Part shown: one piece after another, positions 35,000 to 44,340 of the stretch | How the letters are laid out: each line of letters starts with the position of its first letter | Position numbering within the stretch: the stretch's first letter is position 1 | From: Allochromatium palmeri | GTDB taxonomy: Bacteria; Pseudomonadota; Gammaproteobacteria; Chromatiales; Chromatiaceae | Length of the DNA: 64,000 nt | Direction of reading: 5' to 3' | Assembly (NCBI RefSeq): GCF_009720725.1 | Contig: NZ_WNKT01000002.1 | Location: forward strand, 62,001 to 126,000 | Program-made: the position numbers and the translations under genes | The notes under the pieces: model-generated | Told to the model about the DNA's origin: nothing | What the model saw: only the letters and a program-made list of their open reading frames with translations | Databases searched by the model: none

Positions 35000-35482
35000 A
35001 TGCCTTCCTTCGATGTCGTCTCCGAAATCGATCTGCAAGAGGTGCGCAACGCGGTCGATCAATCCAACCGCGAAATCGGCACCCGCTTCGATTTCAAGGG
35101 CGTCAACGCCAGTTTCGAGCTGAGCGAGGACAAAATCCTTCTGACCGGCGAGCAGGAGTTCCACCTGCAGCAGATGATGGATATCCTGCGCCAAAAGCTG
35201 GTCAAACGCGGAATCGACCTGGCGAGCCTCGACCCCGGCGAGCCTGTGACCAACCTGAGCAGTGCGCGTCAGGAGGTCAAGCTCAAGCAGGGCGTCGACT
35301 CCGACACCGCCAAGACCCTGGTCAAGGCCATCAAGGCGAGCAAGGTCAAGGTGCAGGCCCAGATCCAGGGCGATCAGCTTCGCGTCACCGGCAAGAAGCG
35401 CGACGATCTCCAGGAGGTCATCACGCTCCTGCGTGGCGATGACTGGGGGCTGCCGTTACAGTTCAACAATTTCCGCGACTAG
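35000..35482 (+). CDS. yajQ: YajQ-family nucleotide-binding protein (UPF0234)
   Basis: A 160-residue protein that begins MPSFDVVSEIDLQEVRNAVD and contains the family block REIGTRFDFKGVNASFEL, VKALKASKVK-like GxKVQAQIQGD, and KKRDDLQEVI. YajQ proteins bind nucleotides, including cyclic di-GMP in Xanthomonas and Pseudomonas. The ATG at 35000 was chosen because every YajQ starts at this point; the longer frame is not family sequence. Confidence 0.93.
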   Translation: MPSFDVVSEIDLQEVRNAVDQSNREIGTRFDFKGVNASFELSEDKILLTGEQEFHLQQMMDILRQKLVKRGIDLASLDPGEPVTNLSSARQEVKLKQGVDSDTAKTLVKAIKASKVKVQAQIQGDQLRVTGKKRDDLQEVITLLRGDDWGLPLQFNNFRD

Positions 35483-35496
35483 GATTTTTGATAGCC

Positions 35497-36231
35497 ATGA
35501 ATAGATTGACTCAACGCCTCCTGATCGCTGCCGTACTCGCCTGCTCCAGCACCCTGGCCCTTGCCTCGCCTGAGCAGAAGATCCGTGCAGCGCTCAAAGA
35601 GGTCGCGCCGGATCTCGAGGTCACTAACATCCAACCGGCCCCGATCAAGGGACTCTACGAGGTCATGGCCGGCACCGATTTGATGTACATCACGGCCGAT
35701 GGCCAGTACTTCATTAGCGGCCCGATCGTCAATCTCAAAACGCGCGAGGATCTCACCGAGCCGCGTCTGACTGAAGCGCGCAAGCGGCTGATCGATGCTG
35801 TTGGCGAGAATGAGATGGTGGTCTTCGGCGACAAGGACGCCAAGCACACCATCACCGTCTTCACCGACATCGAGTGCGGTTACTGCCGCAAGCTGCACAG
35901 CCAGCTCGCCGACTACGAGAAGGAAGGCATCCGGGTGCGCTATCTGTTCTTCCCGCGTGCGGGTAAGGGTAGCCCGGCCTTCGACGAAGCTGTTTCCGTG
36001 TGGTGCGCCGGTGACGAAGCCGCGCGTCGCACAGCCATGACCAAGGCCAAGTCCGGTCAAAAGATCGAATCCAAGACCTGCGACAACCCGGTCGACGAAC
36101 ACATGGCGCTCGGCGCCGAGCTTGGACTGCGCGGCACCCCGGCGATCATCACGGAGACTGGCGAGATGATCCCCGGCTATGTTGAACCCAAGCGTCTGGC
36201 GGCCAAGCTCAATGGCCAGTCCGGCGGCTGA
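35497..36231 (+). CDS. dsbC: Thiol:disulfide interchange protein DsbC
   Basis: Periplasmic disulfide isomerase. The 244-residue precursor has a signal peptide (LIAAVLACSSTLALAS), an N-terminal dimerisation domain (residues about 22-80) and a thioredoxin-like domain with the active site ECGYCRKL near residue 130, plus the cis-Pro loop RGTPAII. A second disulfide pair (WCAGDEA, KTCDNP) is as in E. coli DsbC. The ATG at 35497 is preferred over an upstream in-frame TTG. Confidence 0.93.
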   Translation: MNRLTQRLLIAAVLACSSTLALASPEQKIRAALKEVAPDLEVTNIQPAPIKGLYEVMAGTDLMYITADGQYFISGPIVNLKTREDLTEPRLTEARKRLIDAVGENEMVVFGDKDAKHTITVFTDIECGYCRKLHSQLADYEKEGIRVRYLFFPRAGKGSPAFDEAVSVWCAGDEAARRTAMTKAKSGQKIESKTCDNPVDEHMALGAELGLRGTPAIITETGEMIPGYVEPKRLAAKLNGQSGG

Positions 36232-36258
36232 TCGCCTATCCAGCCCGAGCGTGTCGTG

Positions 36259-37041
36259 ATGGATGTCAAGCCCGTCAGTGCCTTTGAACTGGACTTCGTC
36301 TGGCGTACCGATCAGGGACGGGTGCGCCAGCGCAACGAAGACGCGGTCATTGTGCGTCCCGAGTTCGGCCTGGTCGTGGTCGCCGATGGGGTCGGTGGCG
36401 CCAGTGCTGGTGATGTCGCCAGCCGCCTGGCGACCGAGACCATCGCCGAGCGTTTTGGCCGGCGTGTCGGGGCCAGCGCCAATGCCGAGAAGGCGCGACT
36501 CTATCTCCAGGCGGCTGTCGAGGAAGCCAACATCACCATCCTGCGCTACGCTCGGGAGAATCGCGAATGTACCGGGATGGGAACGACCGTGGTCGTCGGC
36601 GCAGTCGGTCGTGACTGGCTGGCCTTCGCCCATGTCGGCGACTCGCGTCTCTACCGACTGCGCGGCGAGGAGCTGGTCCAGCTCTCGCGCGACCATTCGT
36701 TCATCCAGGAAGTCGTCGACCAGGGGTTCTTCAACACGCGCGAGGATGCCAAGCGCTATGGCATCGGCGAGAACATTCTGACGCGCGCGCTGGGCTCTAC
36801 GCCGAGCGTGGCTGTTTCATCCGATGTGATCGCGATCGACAGCGGCGATCTGTTTCTGTTCTGCACCGATGGACTGAGCGGTCTGGTTCCGGATGACTGG
36901 TTGAAGCAGATTCTGAGTTCGATCGAGGACGACGTGCTCGAATCGGCCGCCGATGCCTTAGTGGGGCTGGCCAATGAGCGTGGCGGAAACGACAACATCA
37001 CGCTCGGCCTGTTGCGTGTCGGGGAACGGGTGGCCGTCTGA
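36259..37041 (+). CDS. PP2C-type protein serine/threonine phosphatase
   Basis: A 260-residue single-domain PPM phosphatase. Metal-binding and family motifs appear in order: RQRNEDA, VVADGVGG, GMGTTVVV, HVGDSRLYRL, LFCTDGLSGLV and GGNDNITLGLL. No membrane or sensor segment is present, so it is cytosolic, like Stp/PppA proteins that act opposite a Ser/Thr kinase. No kinase gene is adjacent. The start could be GTG 36256 or ATG 36259. The next gene follows after 7 bp. Confidence 0.9.
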   Translation: MDVKPVSAFELDFVWRTDQGRVRQRNEDAVIVRPEFGLVVVADGVGGASAGDVASRLATETIAERFGRRVGASANAEKARLYLQAAVEEANITILRYARENRECTGMGTTVVVGAVGRDWLAFAHVGDSRLYRLRGEELVQLSRDHSFIQEVVDQGFFNTREDAKRYGIGENILTRALGSTPSVAVSSDVIAIDSGDLFLFCTDGLSGLVPDDWLKQILSSIEDDVLESAADALVGLANERGGNDNITLGLLRVGERVAV

Positions 37042-37048
37042 GGGCCGG

Positions 37049-37822
37049 ATGTTCGACCGACCGACCAGGCTATTCCTCATCCTCGGCGGTTTCTTCGTCT
37101 GCAATGCGTTGATCGCCGAGTTTCTGGGGGTGAAGATCTTCGCCCTCGAAGCGACCCTGGGACTGGCACCCCTCGACTGGAATCTCTTCGGTCAATCCGG
37201 TTCACTGAGCTTCACCGCCGGCGTGCTGCTGTGGCCGGTGGTGTTCATCATGACCGACATCATCAACGAGTACTACGGCCGGCGCGGCGTGCAGCTGCTC
37301 TCCTATCTGACGGTCGGGCTCATCCTCTACGCCTTCGTTTTCGCCTATCTGTCGATCGGGCTGGCGCCGGCCGACTGGTGGGTCGGCATCCAGTCCGCGC
37401 AGGGCGTGCCGGACATGCAGGCGGCCTTCAGCGCCATCTTCGGTCAGGGCATGTGGATCATCGTCGGCTCGGTGGTCGCCTTCCTCATTGGCCAGCTCGT
37501 CGATGTCACCGTCTTCCATCGTGTCCGACGTTTCACCGGCGAACGCTATATCTGGGCGCGCGCGACGGGGTCGACGCTCGTCTCACAGCTGATCGACAGC
37601 TTCGTGGTGCTCTATGTTGCTTTCGTGCTGGGACCGCAGAAATGGTCGCTGGAGCTGTTCCTCGCGGTGGGCACGGTGAACTATGTCTACAAGTTCGTCG
37701 TCGCTATCGCGCTCACGCCCCTGATCTATCTCGGACGCACCCTGATCGATCGCTATCTGGGGGCTGAATGCTCCAGAACGCTCCGCGAGCGCGCGGCGGC
37801 TGATAGGGTCGCTGGTGCGTGA
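37049..37822 (+). CDS. yhhQ: Queuosine precursor transporter (YhhQ/QPTR family)
   Basis: A 257-residue membrane protein with about six to seven helices. The VUT_1 family blocks PVVFIMTDIINEYYGRRGVQ and GSTLVSQLIDSFVVLYVAF are visible. YhhQ imports queuosine precursors such as preQ0 or preQ1 for tRNA modification. It is longer than E. coli YhhQ because of an extra loop (around residues 100-125) and a charged tail. It starts 7 bp after the phosphatase gene, so cotranscription is likely. Confidence 0.85.
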   Translation: MFDRPTRLFLILGGFFVCNALIAEFLGVKIFALEATLGLAPLDWNLFGQSGSLSFTAGVLLWPVVFIMTDIINEYYGRRGVQLLSYLTVGLILYAFVFAYLSIGLAPADWWVGIQSAQGVPDMQAAFSAIFGQGMWIIVGSVVAFLIGQLVDVTVFHRVRRFTGERYIWARATGSTLVSQLIDSFVVLYVAFVLGPQKWSLELFLAVGTVNYVYKFVVAIALTPLIYLGRTLIDRYLGAECSRTLRERAAADRVAGA

Positions 37823-37914
37823 AGCAGGTCGCGAATCAGCACTCGGTCTCAGCATCTTCGGCCCATCTGGACTAAGATTGAATCAAGGCAATGATTTTTG
37901 ACGGAGGAACCGAA

Positions 37915-38157
37915 ATGATCACTGGAATCGTCGGCCAAGCGGGTTGGATGGGGATGCAGCGCGGCATGGATGGCTTGAGTCAGAACGCCAGCGAGATCGC
38001 CAGCCTCAATGTCAATTCAGCGGGAGGCGCCTCGGTGAGCGACATCAGCGCGCCGCTGGTCGAGCAGGGCGAGAATCTGCGTCAGGTCGAAGCCTCGGCC
38101 AAGGTGCTGCAATCCTCGACCGAAGCCTTCGATCATTTGATCGATATCCTCGCCTGA
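37915..38157 (+). CDS. Small protein of unknown function (80 residues)
   Basis: Begins MITGIVGQAGWMGMQRGMDG and ends with a predicted helix NLRQVEASAKVLQSSTEAFD. The latter reminds me of the C-terminal helix of flagellar rod/hook proteins, although the protein is too short to be one. A strong GGAGG lies 9 bases before ATG 37915, which decides this start over an upstream in-frame one. Its 3' end overlaps the convergent glycosyltransferase gene by 25 bp. No signal peptide. Confidence 0.65.
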   Translation: MITGIVGQAGWMGMQRGMDGLSQNASEIASLNVNSAGGASVSDISAPLVEQGENLRQVEASAKVLQSSTEAFDHLIDILA

Positions 38158-39317
38158 TCGATGACCCGCTCATAGAAGTTCAGCAGACGCTCGGCCAGCA
38201 CCGGGGCTGACCAGTCATGTGCGTGTTCAATCGCCTCGCGCGCCAGCCGTTTGCGTAGCTCCGGCTCCTTCAGCACCCGCACAGCCTTACTCGCAAAGTC
38301 CGCCTCGTCCTCCTCGGCGATCAGCGCGCCCTGTCCATCACCCAGCACTTCCTTCGTGCCCATGACCGCCGTCGAGACCACGGGCACGCCGAGCGCCATG
38401 GCCTCCAGCAGCACCAGTCCCTGAGTCTCGGTGCGTGAGGCGAAGAGAAAGGCCGCTCCGGCCCGATAACAATCCTCCAGACTGCCATCGCGATTCAGAT
38501 AGCCCAGAAAGCGCGTGTTGTCGGCCAGGCCCAACTGCTCGGCCAGATGCTCCAGATCGCGCTGGGCCGGACCCGCGCCGGCGATCACTAGCAGTACGTC
38601 CGGCACCTCGGTCTTGATCCTGGCCAGCGCGCGCAGGATGAACTCGATGTTCTTCTCGAAAGCGAGCCGGCTCACAAGCACCAAGATCGGGCGCTCGGGC
38701 GGGATGTCGTAACGCGCCCGAAAGCGCTGACCATCACCCTGACTGAACTGATCCAGATCGATTCCGGTCGGAATGACCTCGGCCGGGGTCTGGATGCCAT
38801 AGTCCCTGAGCACGTCGAGCATGGCCTGAGACGGCACCACGAGCGCATCGACGCCATTGCATTGACTGGTCGAGAAATGGCGTGCCGCGCCGCGCATCCA
38901 GCGCGCCGGCACCCAGGGCACATAGTGATGCAGATACTGCTCGAAGAAGGTGTGATAGCTCTCGACCACGGGCAGTTCGAGCCGCTTGGCCAGTCCCAGT
39001 CCCGAATAGTGGGCGATGAAGGGCGTCTGGATATGGACCAGATCGAATCCGCGCCCCTGGAGCATCTCGGTCAGACGGCGGATCCTGAACGGCTGGAGGA
39101 TGCGATCCTCGGGGTCGATCGGCAGATAGCGCGAGGGGATGCGGATGATCTCGAACGACTCGTTCGCGCTCGTATCATAGTTACTCGAACCATAGTCGGG
39201 CGCAATCAGCGTGACTTCGTGTCCTTTGGCGCCGAATTCACGCGCGAAGGTCTGGATCGACGTCGAGACGCCGGTCACGCGAGGAAAATAGACATCCGAG
39301 ATCATCAAAACGCGCAT
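38133..39317 (-). CDS. GT4-family glycosyltransferase
   Basis: A 394-residue GT-B fold enzyme. The N-terminal half begins MRVLMISDVYFPRVTGVSTS and has the acceptor-side loop HIQTPFIAHYSG. The C-terminal half has the nucleotide-sugar site VSRLAFEKNIEFILRAL and the E-x7-E motif in SRTETQGLVLLEAMALGVPVV. It is similar to diacylglycerol or mannosyl transferases, but donor and acceptor cannot be deduced. It is divergent from pstS, and its upstream region carries the Pho box, so phosphate control of a glycolipid is possible but unproven. Confidence 0.88.
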   Translation of the reverse strand: MRVLMISDVYFPRVTGVSTSIQTFAREFGAKGHEVTLIAPDYGSSNYDTSANESFEIIRIPSRYLPIDPEDRILQPFRIRRLTEMLQGRGFDLVHIQTPFIAHYSGLGLAKRLELPVVESYHTFFEQYLHHYVPWVPARWMRGAARHFSTSQCNGVDALVVPSQAMLDVLRDYGIQTPAEVIPTGIDLDQFSQGDGQRFRARYDIPPERPILVLVSRLAFEKNIEFILRALARIKTEVPDVLLVIAGAGPAQRDLEHLAEQLGLADNTRFLGYLNRDGSLEDCYRAGAAFLFASRTETQGLVLLEAMALGVPVVSTAVMGTKEVLGDGQGALIAEEDEADFASKAVRVLKEPELRKRLAREAIEHAHDWSAPVLAERLLNFYERVIDQARISIK

Positions 39318-39464
39318 GGATCATTGGCCCGAAACCGAAAAATTCAGCGATCATACCGGATAAAGGCGCGTTTGCGCCTGATCCATTCGCTCGATCGGGT
39401 GTCGGACGAGCCGGCCTGTGGGAGCGCGTAGCCAGCCGGATTGACAGACTGATCGCGATGCGTG

Positions 39465-39498
39465 TTGTCACGGAATCGTCATCTTGTCTTCATACAAT
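39465..39498 (+). promoter_or_regulatory. Pho box and -10 of the pst operon
   Basis: Three heptamers spaced exactly 11 bases apart resemble the PhoB unit CTGTCAT: TTGTCAC (39465-39471), TCGTCAT (39476-39482) and TCTTCAT (39487-39493), with matches of 5, 5 and 4 of 7. A TACAAT -10 (39493-39498) begins 10 bases after the second unit, the standard spacing for PhoB activation without a -35. Confidence 0.75.
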
Positions 39499-39564
39499 GG
39501 GAACCAGCCGTGACGACAATACAGCCCTGTGCGATTTCGTCCATTTGCAGGAGATTCCCAACGT

Positions 39565-40608
39565 ATGAACAAGACTCTGATCGCCGCGGCCGTGACCCTG
39601 GCCGCGACCACGCTCTCGACCCAAGCCATGGCGCGCGACACCATCAATATCGTCGGCTCCTCGACCGTGTTCCCCTTCTCGACCGCCGTGGCCGAGACCT
39701 TTGGTCGCACCACGAGCTTCAAGACGCCCAAGGTCGAGTCCACCGGCACCGGCGGCGGCATGAAGCTGTTCTGCGGCGGTGTGGGTGTCGACTATCCCGA
39801 CATCACCAACGCTTCGCGTGCCATGAAGGCCAGCGAGTTCGACGCCTGTCAGGAAGCCGGCGTCAAGGAGATCACCGAGGTCAAGATCGGCTATGACGGC
39901 ATCGCCATCGCCAACTCCAAGTCAGCCGGCGCCTGGGATATGACCCTCAAGGACATCTATCTGGCACTCGCCAAGGACGTCCCGGACGGCAAGGGCGGCT
40001 TCATGGCCAACCCCTATCAGACCTGGAAGGATGTCAACGCCGATTTTCCCGAGATCAAGATCGAGGTGCTGGGTCCGCCGCCCACCTCCGGCACCCGTGA
40101 CGCCTTCGTCGAACTGGCCATGGAAGGGGGTTGCAACAGCATCCCCGAGATCAAGGAACTCAAGAAGACCGACAAGGACAAGCACAAGGCTGTCTGTCAC
40201 GGCATTCGTGAGGACGGCGCCTACATCGAGGCCGGTGAGAACGACAATCTGATTGTGCAGAAGCTGGTGTCTAATCCGAGCGCGCTCGGTATCTTCGGCT
40301 ACAGCTTCCTGGATCAGAACGCCGACAAGGTCCAGGGTGCCAAGATCGATGGCGTCGAGCCGACCTATGACAGCATCTCCGATGGCTCCTATCCGGTCTC
40401 GCGCTCGATCTACTTCTATGTCAAGAAGGCCCATGTCGGCACCATTCCCGGCATCGAGGAGTTCGTCACCGAGTTCACCAGCGACAAAGCCTGGGGGCCG
40501 GAAGGCTATCTGGCCGACAAGGGTCTGATCGCTCTGCCGGATGACGAGCGCGCCGCCGTCGCCGAGGCCGCGCAGTCGCTCAAGCCGATGGAAAAACCCG
40601 CCAATTAA
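39565..40608 (+). CDS. pstS: Phosphate ABC transporter substrate-binding protein
   Basis: A 347-residue periplasmic phosphate-binding protein. The signal peptide ends near TQAMA, and the mature start DTINIVGSSTVFPFS has the Ser/Thr phosphate ligands. TGTGGGMKLFCGG and PPTSGTRDAFVEL continue the PstS-type ligand set. CAGGAGA precedes ATG 39565, deciding the start. It is the first gene of pstSCAB-phoU, under the Pho box, and is separated from pstC by a strong hairpin expected to favour pstS message. Confidence 0.93.
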   Translation: MNKTLIAAAVTLAATTLSTQAMARDTINIVGSSTVFPFSTAVAETFGRTTSFKTPKVESTGTGGGMKLFCGGVGVDYPDITNASRAMKASEFDACQEAGVKEITEVKIGYDGIAIANSKSAGAWDMTLKDIYLALAKDVPDGKGGFMANPYQTWKDVNADFPEIKIEVLGPPPTSGTRDAFVELAMEGGCNSIPEIKELKKTDKDKHKAVCHGIREDGAYIEAGENDNLIVQKLVSNPSALGIFGYSFLDQNADKVQGAKIDGVEPTYDSISDGSYPVSRSIYFYVKKAHVGTIPGIEEFVTEFTSDKAWGPEGYLADKGLIALPDDERAAVAEAAQSLKPMEKPAN

Positions 40609-40635
40609 GGCGGCTCCGAACACCTCCCGCTCGTT

Positions 40636-40664
40636 GCCGATGCCCGGTTCACTTGGGCATCGGC
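40636..40664 (+). terminator. Intercistronic hairpin between pstS and pstC
   Basis: Perfect 10-bp stem GCCGATGCCC/GGGCATCGGC with a nine-base loop, followed by CTTTGCATTT. It is a weak terminator or RNA-stabilising hairpin that would lower pstCAB expression relative to pstS. Confidence 0.8.
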
Positions 40665-40694
40665 CTTTGCATTTCACACCAAGACGAGATACCG

Positions 40695-42086
40695 ATGTAC
40701 TCCTGGATCCTCATGCTCGTCGTGCTCGCGGCCATGGCCGGGGCCTATCAGATCGGGCGCCGGCGCGCCATCGCCAGCGCCGGCGGTCCGACCCGGATCA
40801 AGCAACTGCATTCGCTGCCGACCTACTACGGACTCTATGCCGCGCTCTGGGCCGGGCTGCCCGCCTTACTGCTGATGGGGCTGTGGGTCGGACTCCAGGA
40901 TCAGATCGTCATCGGTCTGGTGACATCGCATCTTCCCAATGAAATGGTTGCAGGACTCTCTGATGGACGCCTGGGACTCCTGATCAACGACATCCGCAAT
41001 CTGGCCACCGGCAACATCGTTTCGGCGGAGGTCACGCCTGAGATCCAGACCGCGGCGGATCAGTACAATCGCTTGAACCGCCTCGCGCAGTGGGCGATGT
41101 GGGCCGTGGTGCTGGCCGTGGCGCTGGCCGGTCTGGCCTATGCCTGGATGCGGACCCAGCCGCGCCTGCGCGCGCGCAACCGGGTCGAATCGACCTTTAC
41201 CGTCATTCTGATCCTCTTTTCCTCGATCGCGATCCTGACCACGCTCGGGATCGTGCTCTCGGTGCTGTTCGAGTCGCTGCTGTTTTTCCAGAAGGTCTCG
41301 CCGCTCGAATTCTTCTTCGGCACCAACTGGAGTCCGCAGATCGCGCTGCGTGCCGATCAGGTCGGTGCCTCGGGAGCCTTCGGCGCTATTCCGCTGTTCA
41401 CCGGCACCCTGATGGTGTCGCTGATCTCGATGCTGGTGGCCGTGCCCATCGGGTTGCTGTCAGCGATCTATCTGTCCGAATATGCCCATCGCCAGGTGCG
41501 CGCCATCGCCAAGCCGACCCTGGAGATCCTGGCCGGCATTCCGACCGTGGTCTATGGCTTCTTTGCCGCCCTGACCGTGGCGCCCTTCATTCGTGATCTG
41601 GGCCTGAGTCTGGGGCTGGACGTGGCCTCCGAGAGCGCGCTCGCCGCCGGTCTGGTCATGGGCATCATGATCATTCCCTTCGTCTCCTCGCTGTCGGACG
41701 ACGTCATCAACGCCGTGCCCCAGTCGCTGCGCGACGGCTCCTATGCCCTGGGCGCGACCCAGTCCGAGACCATTCGCCGCGTCGTCATCCCGGCCGCGCT
41801 GCCGGGCATCGTCGGTGGCATTCTGCTCGCCGTCTCGCGTGCCATCGGCGAAACCATGATCGTGGTCATGGCCGCCGGACTCTCGGCCAACCTGACCGCC
41901 AATCCGCTCGACAGCGTCACCACGGTAACGGTGCAGATCGTAACCCTGCTCACCGGCGACCAGGAGTTCGACAGCGCCAAGACGCTCGCCGCCTTCGCCC
42001 TGGGACTGACACTGTTCCTGGTGACCCTCACGCTCAACGTGATCGCCCTGTCGATCGTGCGCAAGTATCGAGAGCAATATGAATAA
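40695..42086 (+). CDS. pstC: Phosphate ABC transporter permease PstC
   Basis: A 463-residue inner-membrane permease. It starts MYSWILMLVVLAAMAGAY and has an extended N-terminal part with two helices and a soluble loop before the usual PstC core (STFTVILILFSSIAILTTLG). The EAA-type loop for PstB contact is SLRDGSYALGATQSETIRRVV. Longer than E. coli PstC (319) but common in this subgroup. Its end overlaps pstA by 8 bp. Confidence 0.92.
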   Translation: MYSWILMLVVLAAMAGAYQIGRRRAIASAGGPTRIKQLHSLPTYYGLYAALWAGLPALLLMGLWVGLQDQIVIGLVTSHLPNEMVAGLSDGRLGLLINDIRNLATGNIVSAEVTPEIQTAADQYNRLNRLAQWAMWAVVLAVALAGLAYAWMRTQPRLRARNRVESTFTVILILFSSIAILTTLGIVLSVLFESLLFFQKVSPLEFFFGTNWSPQIALRADQVGASGAFGAIPLFTGTLMVSLISMLVAVPIGLLSAIYLSEYAHRQVRAIAKPTLEILAGIPTVVYGFFAALTVAPFIRDLGLSLGLDVASESALAAGLVMGIMIIPFVSSLSDDVINAVPQSLRDGSYALGATQSETIRRVVIPAALPGIVGGILLAVSRAIGETMIVVMAAGLSANLTANPLDSVTTVTVQIVTLLTGDQEFDSAKTLAAFALGLTLFLVTLTLNVIALSIVRKYREQYE

Positions 42087-43383
42087 TCCAGCCGACACGA
42101 CGCCGCCGCGTCGCGCCATCGACATCGTCAACGCCTCGCTCAAACGCCGCTATGCCCGCGAGCGCCGCTTCCGGTGGCTCGGGGCCACGGCGGTCACGCT
42201 AGGCATGGTCTTCGTGGTACTGCTGTTCGCCGACATCATTCTCAAGGGCTACACAGCCTTTCAGCAGACCTATATCCAGTTGCCGATCGAGCTGGCCGCC
42301 GCGACCATCGACCCAGACGGCACGCGTGACCCGGCGACATTGGCGCGCGCTGATTACATGAAGCTGATCCGCGAGGCGCTGCGCGAGCAGTTCCCCGAGG
42401 TCAGGGATCGGCGCGACCGGCGACGGCTGAATTCGATGATCAGCGTCGGCGCCCCCGATCTGCTGCGCGAGCGGGTGATGGCCGATCCGGCGTTGATCGG
42501 CACCACCCAGGAGCTGTGGATCCTGGCCGACGACGACATCGACATGCTGGTCAAGGGCTACATCGACCGTAACGCGCCCGAGTCCGACCGGCGCGTCAGT
42601 GATCAGATGATCGGCTGGATCAACCGACTGGAGGCCGAGGGCCGGGTCGCCAAGCGTTTCAATACCATTTTTTTCACCCACGGCACCTCGCGTGAGCCGG
42701 AACTGGCGGGTATCGCCGGGGCGCTCATGGGCTCGTTCTATACCCTGGCGCTGACCTTCCTGCTGTCGTTCCCGATCGGCGTCGGCGCGGCGCTCTATCT
42801 GGAAGAGTTCGCGCCCAAGAATCGTTGGACGGATCTGATCGAGGTCAACGTCAACAATCTCGCCGCCGTGCCCTCGATCGTCTTCGGTCTGCTGGGACTG
42901 GCGGTGTTCATCGGCTTCTTCGGCGTGCCGCGTTCCACACCCCTGGTCGCGGCGCTGGTGATGACGCTCATGACGCTGCCGACCATCATCATCGCCAGCC
43001 GGGTGGCACTCAAGTCGGTGCCGCCCTCGATCCGCGAGGCGGCGCTCGGTGTGGGCGCCTCACCCTTGCAGACCCAGTTCCATCATGTACTACCGCTGGC
43101 CTTGCCCGGCATCCTGACCGGCTCGATCATCGGCATGGCGCGCGCGCTCGGCGAAACCGCGCCACTGCTGATGATCGGCATGATCGCCTTCATCGTCGAC
43201 ATCCCCAAGGGGTTCACCGATGCGGCGACCGTGCTGCCGGTGCAGATCTTCCTGTGGGCCGACAGTCCCGAGCGCGGATTCGTCGAGCGCACCTCAGCGG
43301 CCATCATCGTGCTGCTGGCCTTCCTCTTCGTCATGAACCTGGCCGCCGTACTGCTGCGCCGCCGGTTCGAGCGGCGCTGGTAG
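42079..43383 (+). CDS. pstA: Phosphate ABC transporter permease PstA
   Basis: A 434-residue permease. It has an N-terminal helix ([18 protein letters not shown]), then an extended soluble region (residues about 65-200) not found in E. coli PstA. The canonical five-helix core follows, with the EAA loop [20 protein letters not shown]. It pairs with PstC to form the channel. Translation is coupled to pstC through the 8-bp overlap. A 74-bp gap separates it from pstB. Confidence 0.92.
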   Translation: MNNPADTTPPRRAIDIVNASLKRRYARERRFRWLGATAVTLGMVFVVLLFADIILKGYTAFQQTYIQLPIELAAATIDPDGTRDPATLARADYMKLIREALREQFPEVRDRRDRRRLNSMISVGAPDLLRERVMADPALIGTTQELWILADDDIDMLVKGYIDRNAPESDRRVSDQMIGWINRLEAEGRVAKRFNTIFFTHGTSREPELAGIAGALMGSFYTLALTFLLSFPIGVGAALYLEEFAPKNRWTDLIEVNVNNLAAVPSIVFGLLGLAVFIGFFGVPRSTPLVAALVMTLMTLPTIIIASRVALKSVPPSIREAALGVGASPLQTQFHHVLPLALPGILTGSIIGMARALGETAPLLMIGMIAFIVDIPKGFTDAATVLPVQIFLWADSPERGFVERTSAAIIVLLAFLFVMNLAAVLLRRRFERRW

Positions 43384-43457
43384 GGCTTGAAATCCATCGT
43401 TTCGAATCGCCTCAAGCACTCTGGTGCGCTGACGCGGTTCGAGCTAGAGGCTTTGTT

Positions 43458-44321
43458 ATGAACACCATGGTTGAAGTAATGGACAAGACGACTGGCGCCA
43501 TCAGCTCCGCCGACTTGGCGCAAGACCGGCCGTCTGCGGCCACTGTCGGCGACGTCACGGTCGCCGACCCGCGCATGACCTGCCGCGACGTCGATGTCTG
43601 GTATGGCGCCAAGCAGGCCATCAAGGGCGTGAGCCTGGACATCGGCAAAAACGAGGTGCTGTCGATGATCGGCCCCTCGGGCTGCGGCAAATCGACCTTC
43701 CTGCGCTGTCTCAATCGCATGAACGACACTATCGACGGCTGTCGGGTCACGGGCTCGATCAAGCTCGACGAACAGGACATCTACGACAAGGCGCTCGACC
43801 CGGTGCCGCTGCGCGCCCAGGTCGGCATGGTGTTCCAGAAGCCCAATCCCTTCCCCAAGTCGATCTACGAGAACGTCGCCTATGGGCCGCGTATCCATGG
43901 TCTGACCAACAACAAGGCCGAGCTTGATGAGTTGGTCGAGAGCAGTCTGCGCAAGGCCGGACTCTGGAATGAAGTCAAGGACCGGCTCGATCAGCCCGGC
44001 ACGGGGTTGTCGGGCGGTCAGCAGCAGCGACTGTGCATCGCCCGCACCATCGCCGTCTCGCCCGAGGTGATCCTGATGGACGAGCCGTGCTCGGCGCTCG
44101 ACCCCATCGCCACGGCCATCATCGAGGAGCTGATCGACGAGCTGCGCGCCAACTACTCGATCGCCATCGTCACCCACTCGATGCAGCAGGCCGCGCGCGT
44201 CTCACAGCGCACGGCCTATTTTCATCTGGGTGATTTGATCGAGGTCGGCGAGACCAATCAGATCTTCACCAATCCTCAGCACCGGCTGACCGAGGATTAC
44301 ATCACCGGGCGCTTCGGTTGA
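43458..44321 (+). CDS. pstB: Phosphate ABC transporter ATPase PstB
   Basis: A 287-residue ABC ATPase. Walker A is [19 protein letters not shown], which with this spacing is diagnostic for PstB. The signature is [19 protein letters not shown] and Walker B is [12 protein letters not shown]. About 35 extra N-terminal residues precede the domain. ATG 43458 is used; the longer open frame upstream belongs to a shadow of pstA. Confidence 0.96.
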   Translation: MNTMVEVMDKTTGAISSADLAQDRPSAATVGDVTVADPRMTCRDVDVWYGAKQAIKGVSLDIGKNEVLSMIGPSGCGKSTFLRCLNRMNDTIDGCRVTGSIKLDEQDIYDKALDPVPLRAQVGMVFQKPNPFPKSIYENVAYGPRIHGLTNNKAELDELVESSLRKAGLWNEVKDRLDQPGTGLSGGQQQRLCIARTIAVSPEVILMDEPCSALDPIATAIIEELIDELRANYSIAIVTHSMQQAARVSQRTAYFHLGDLIEVGETNQIFTNPQHRLTEDYITGRFG

Positions 44322-44340
44322 AGCGCGCGCGGAGTCGAGG

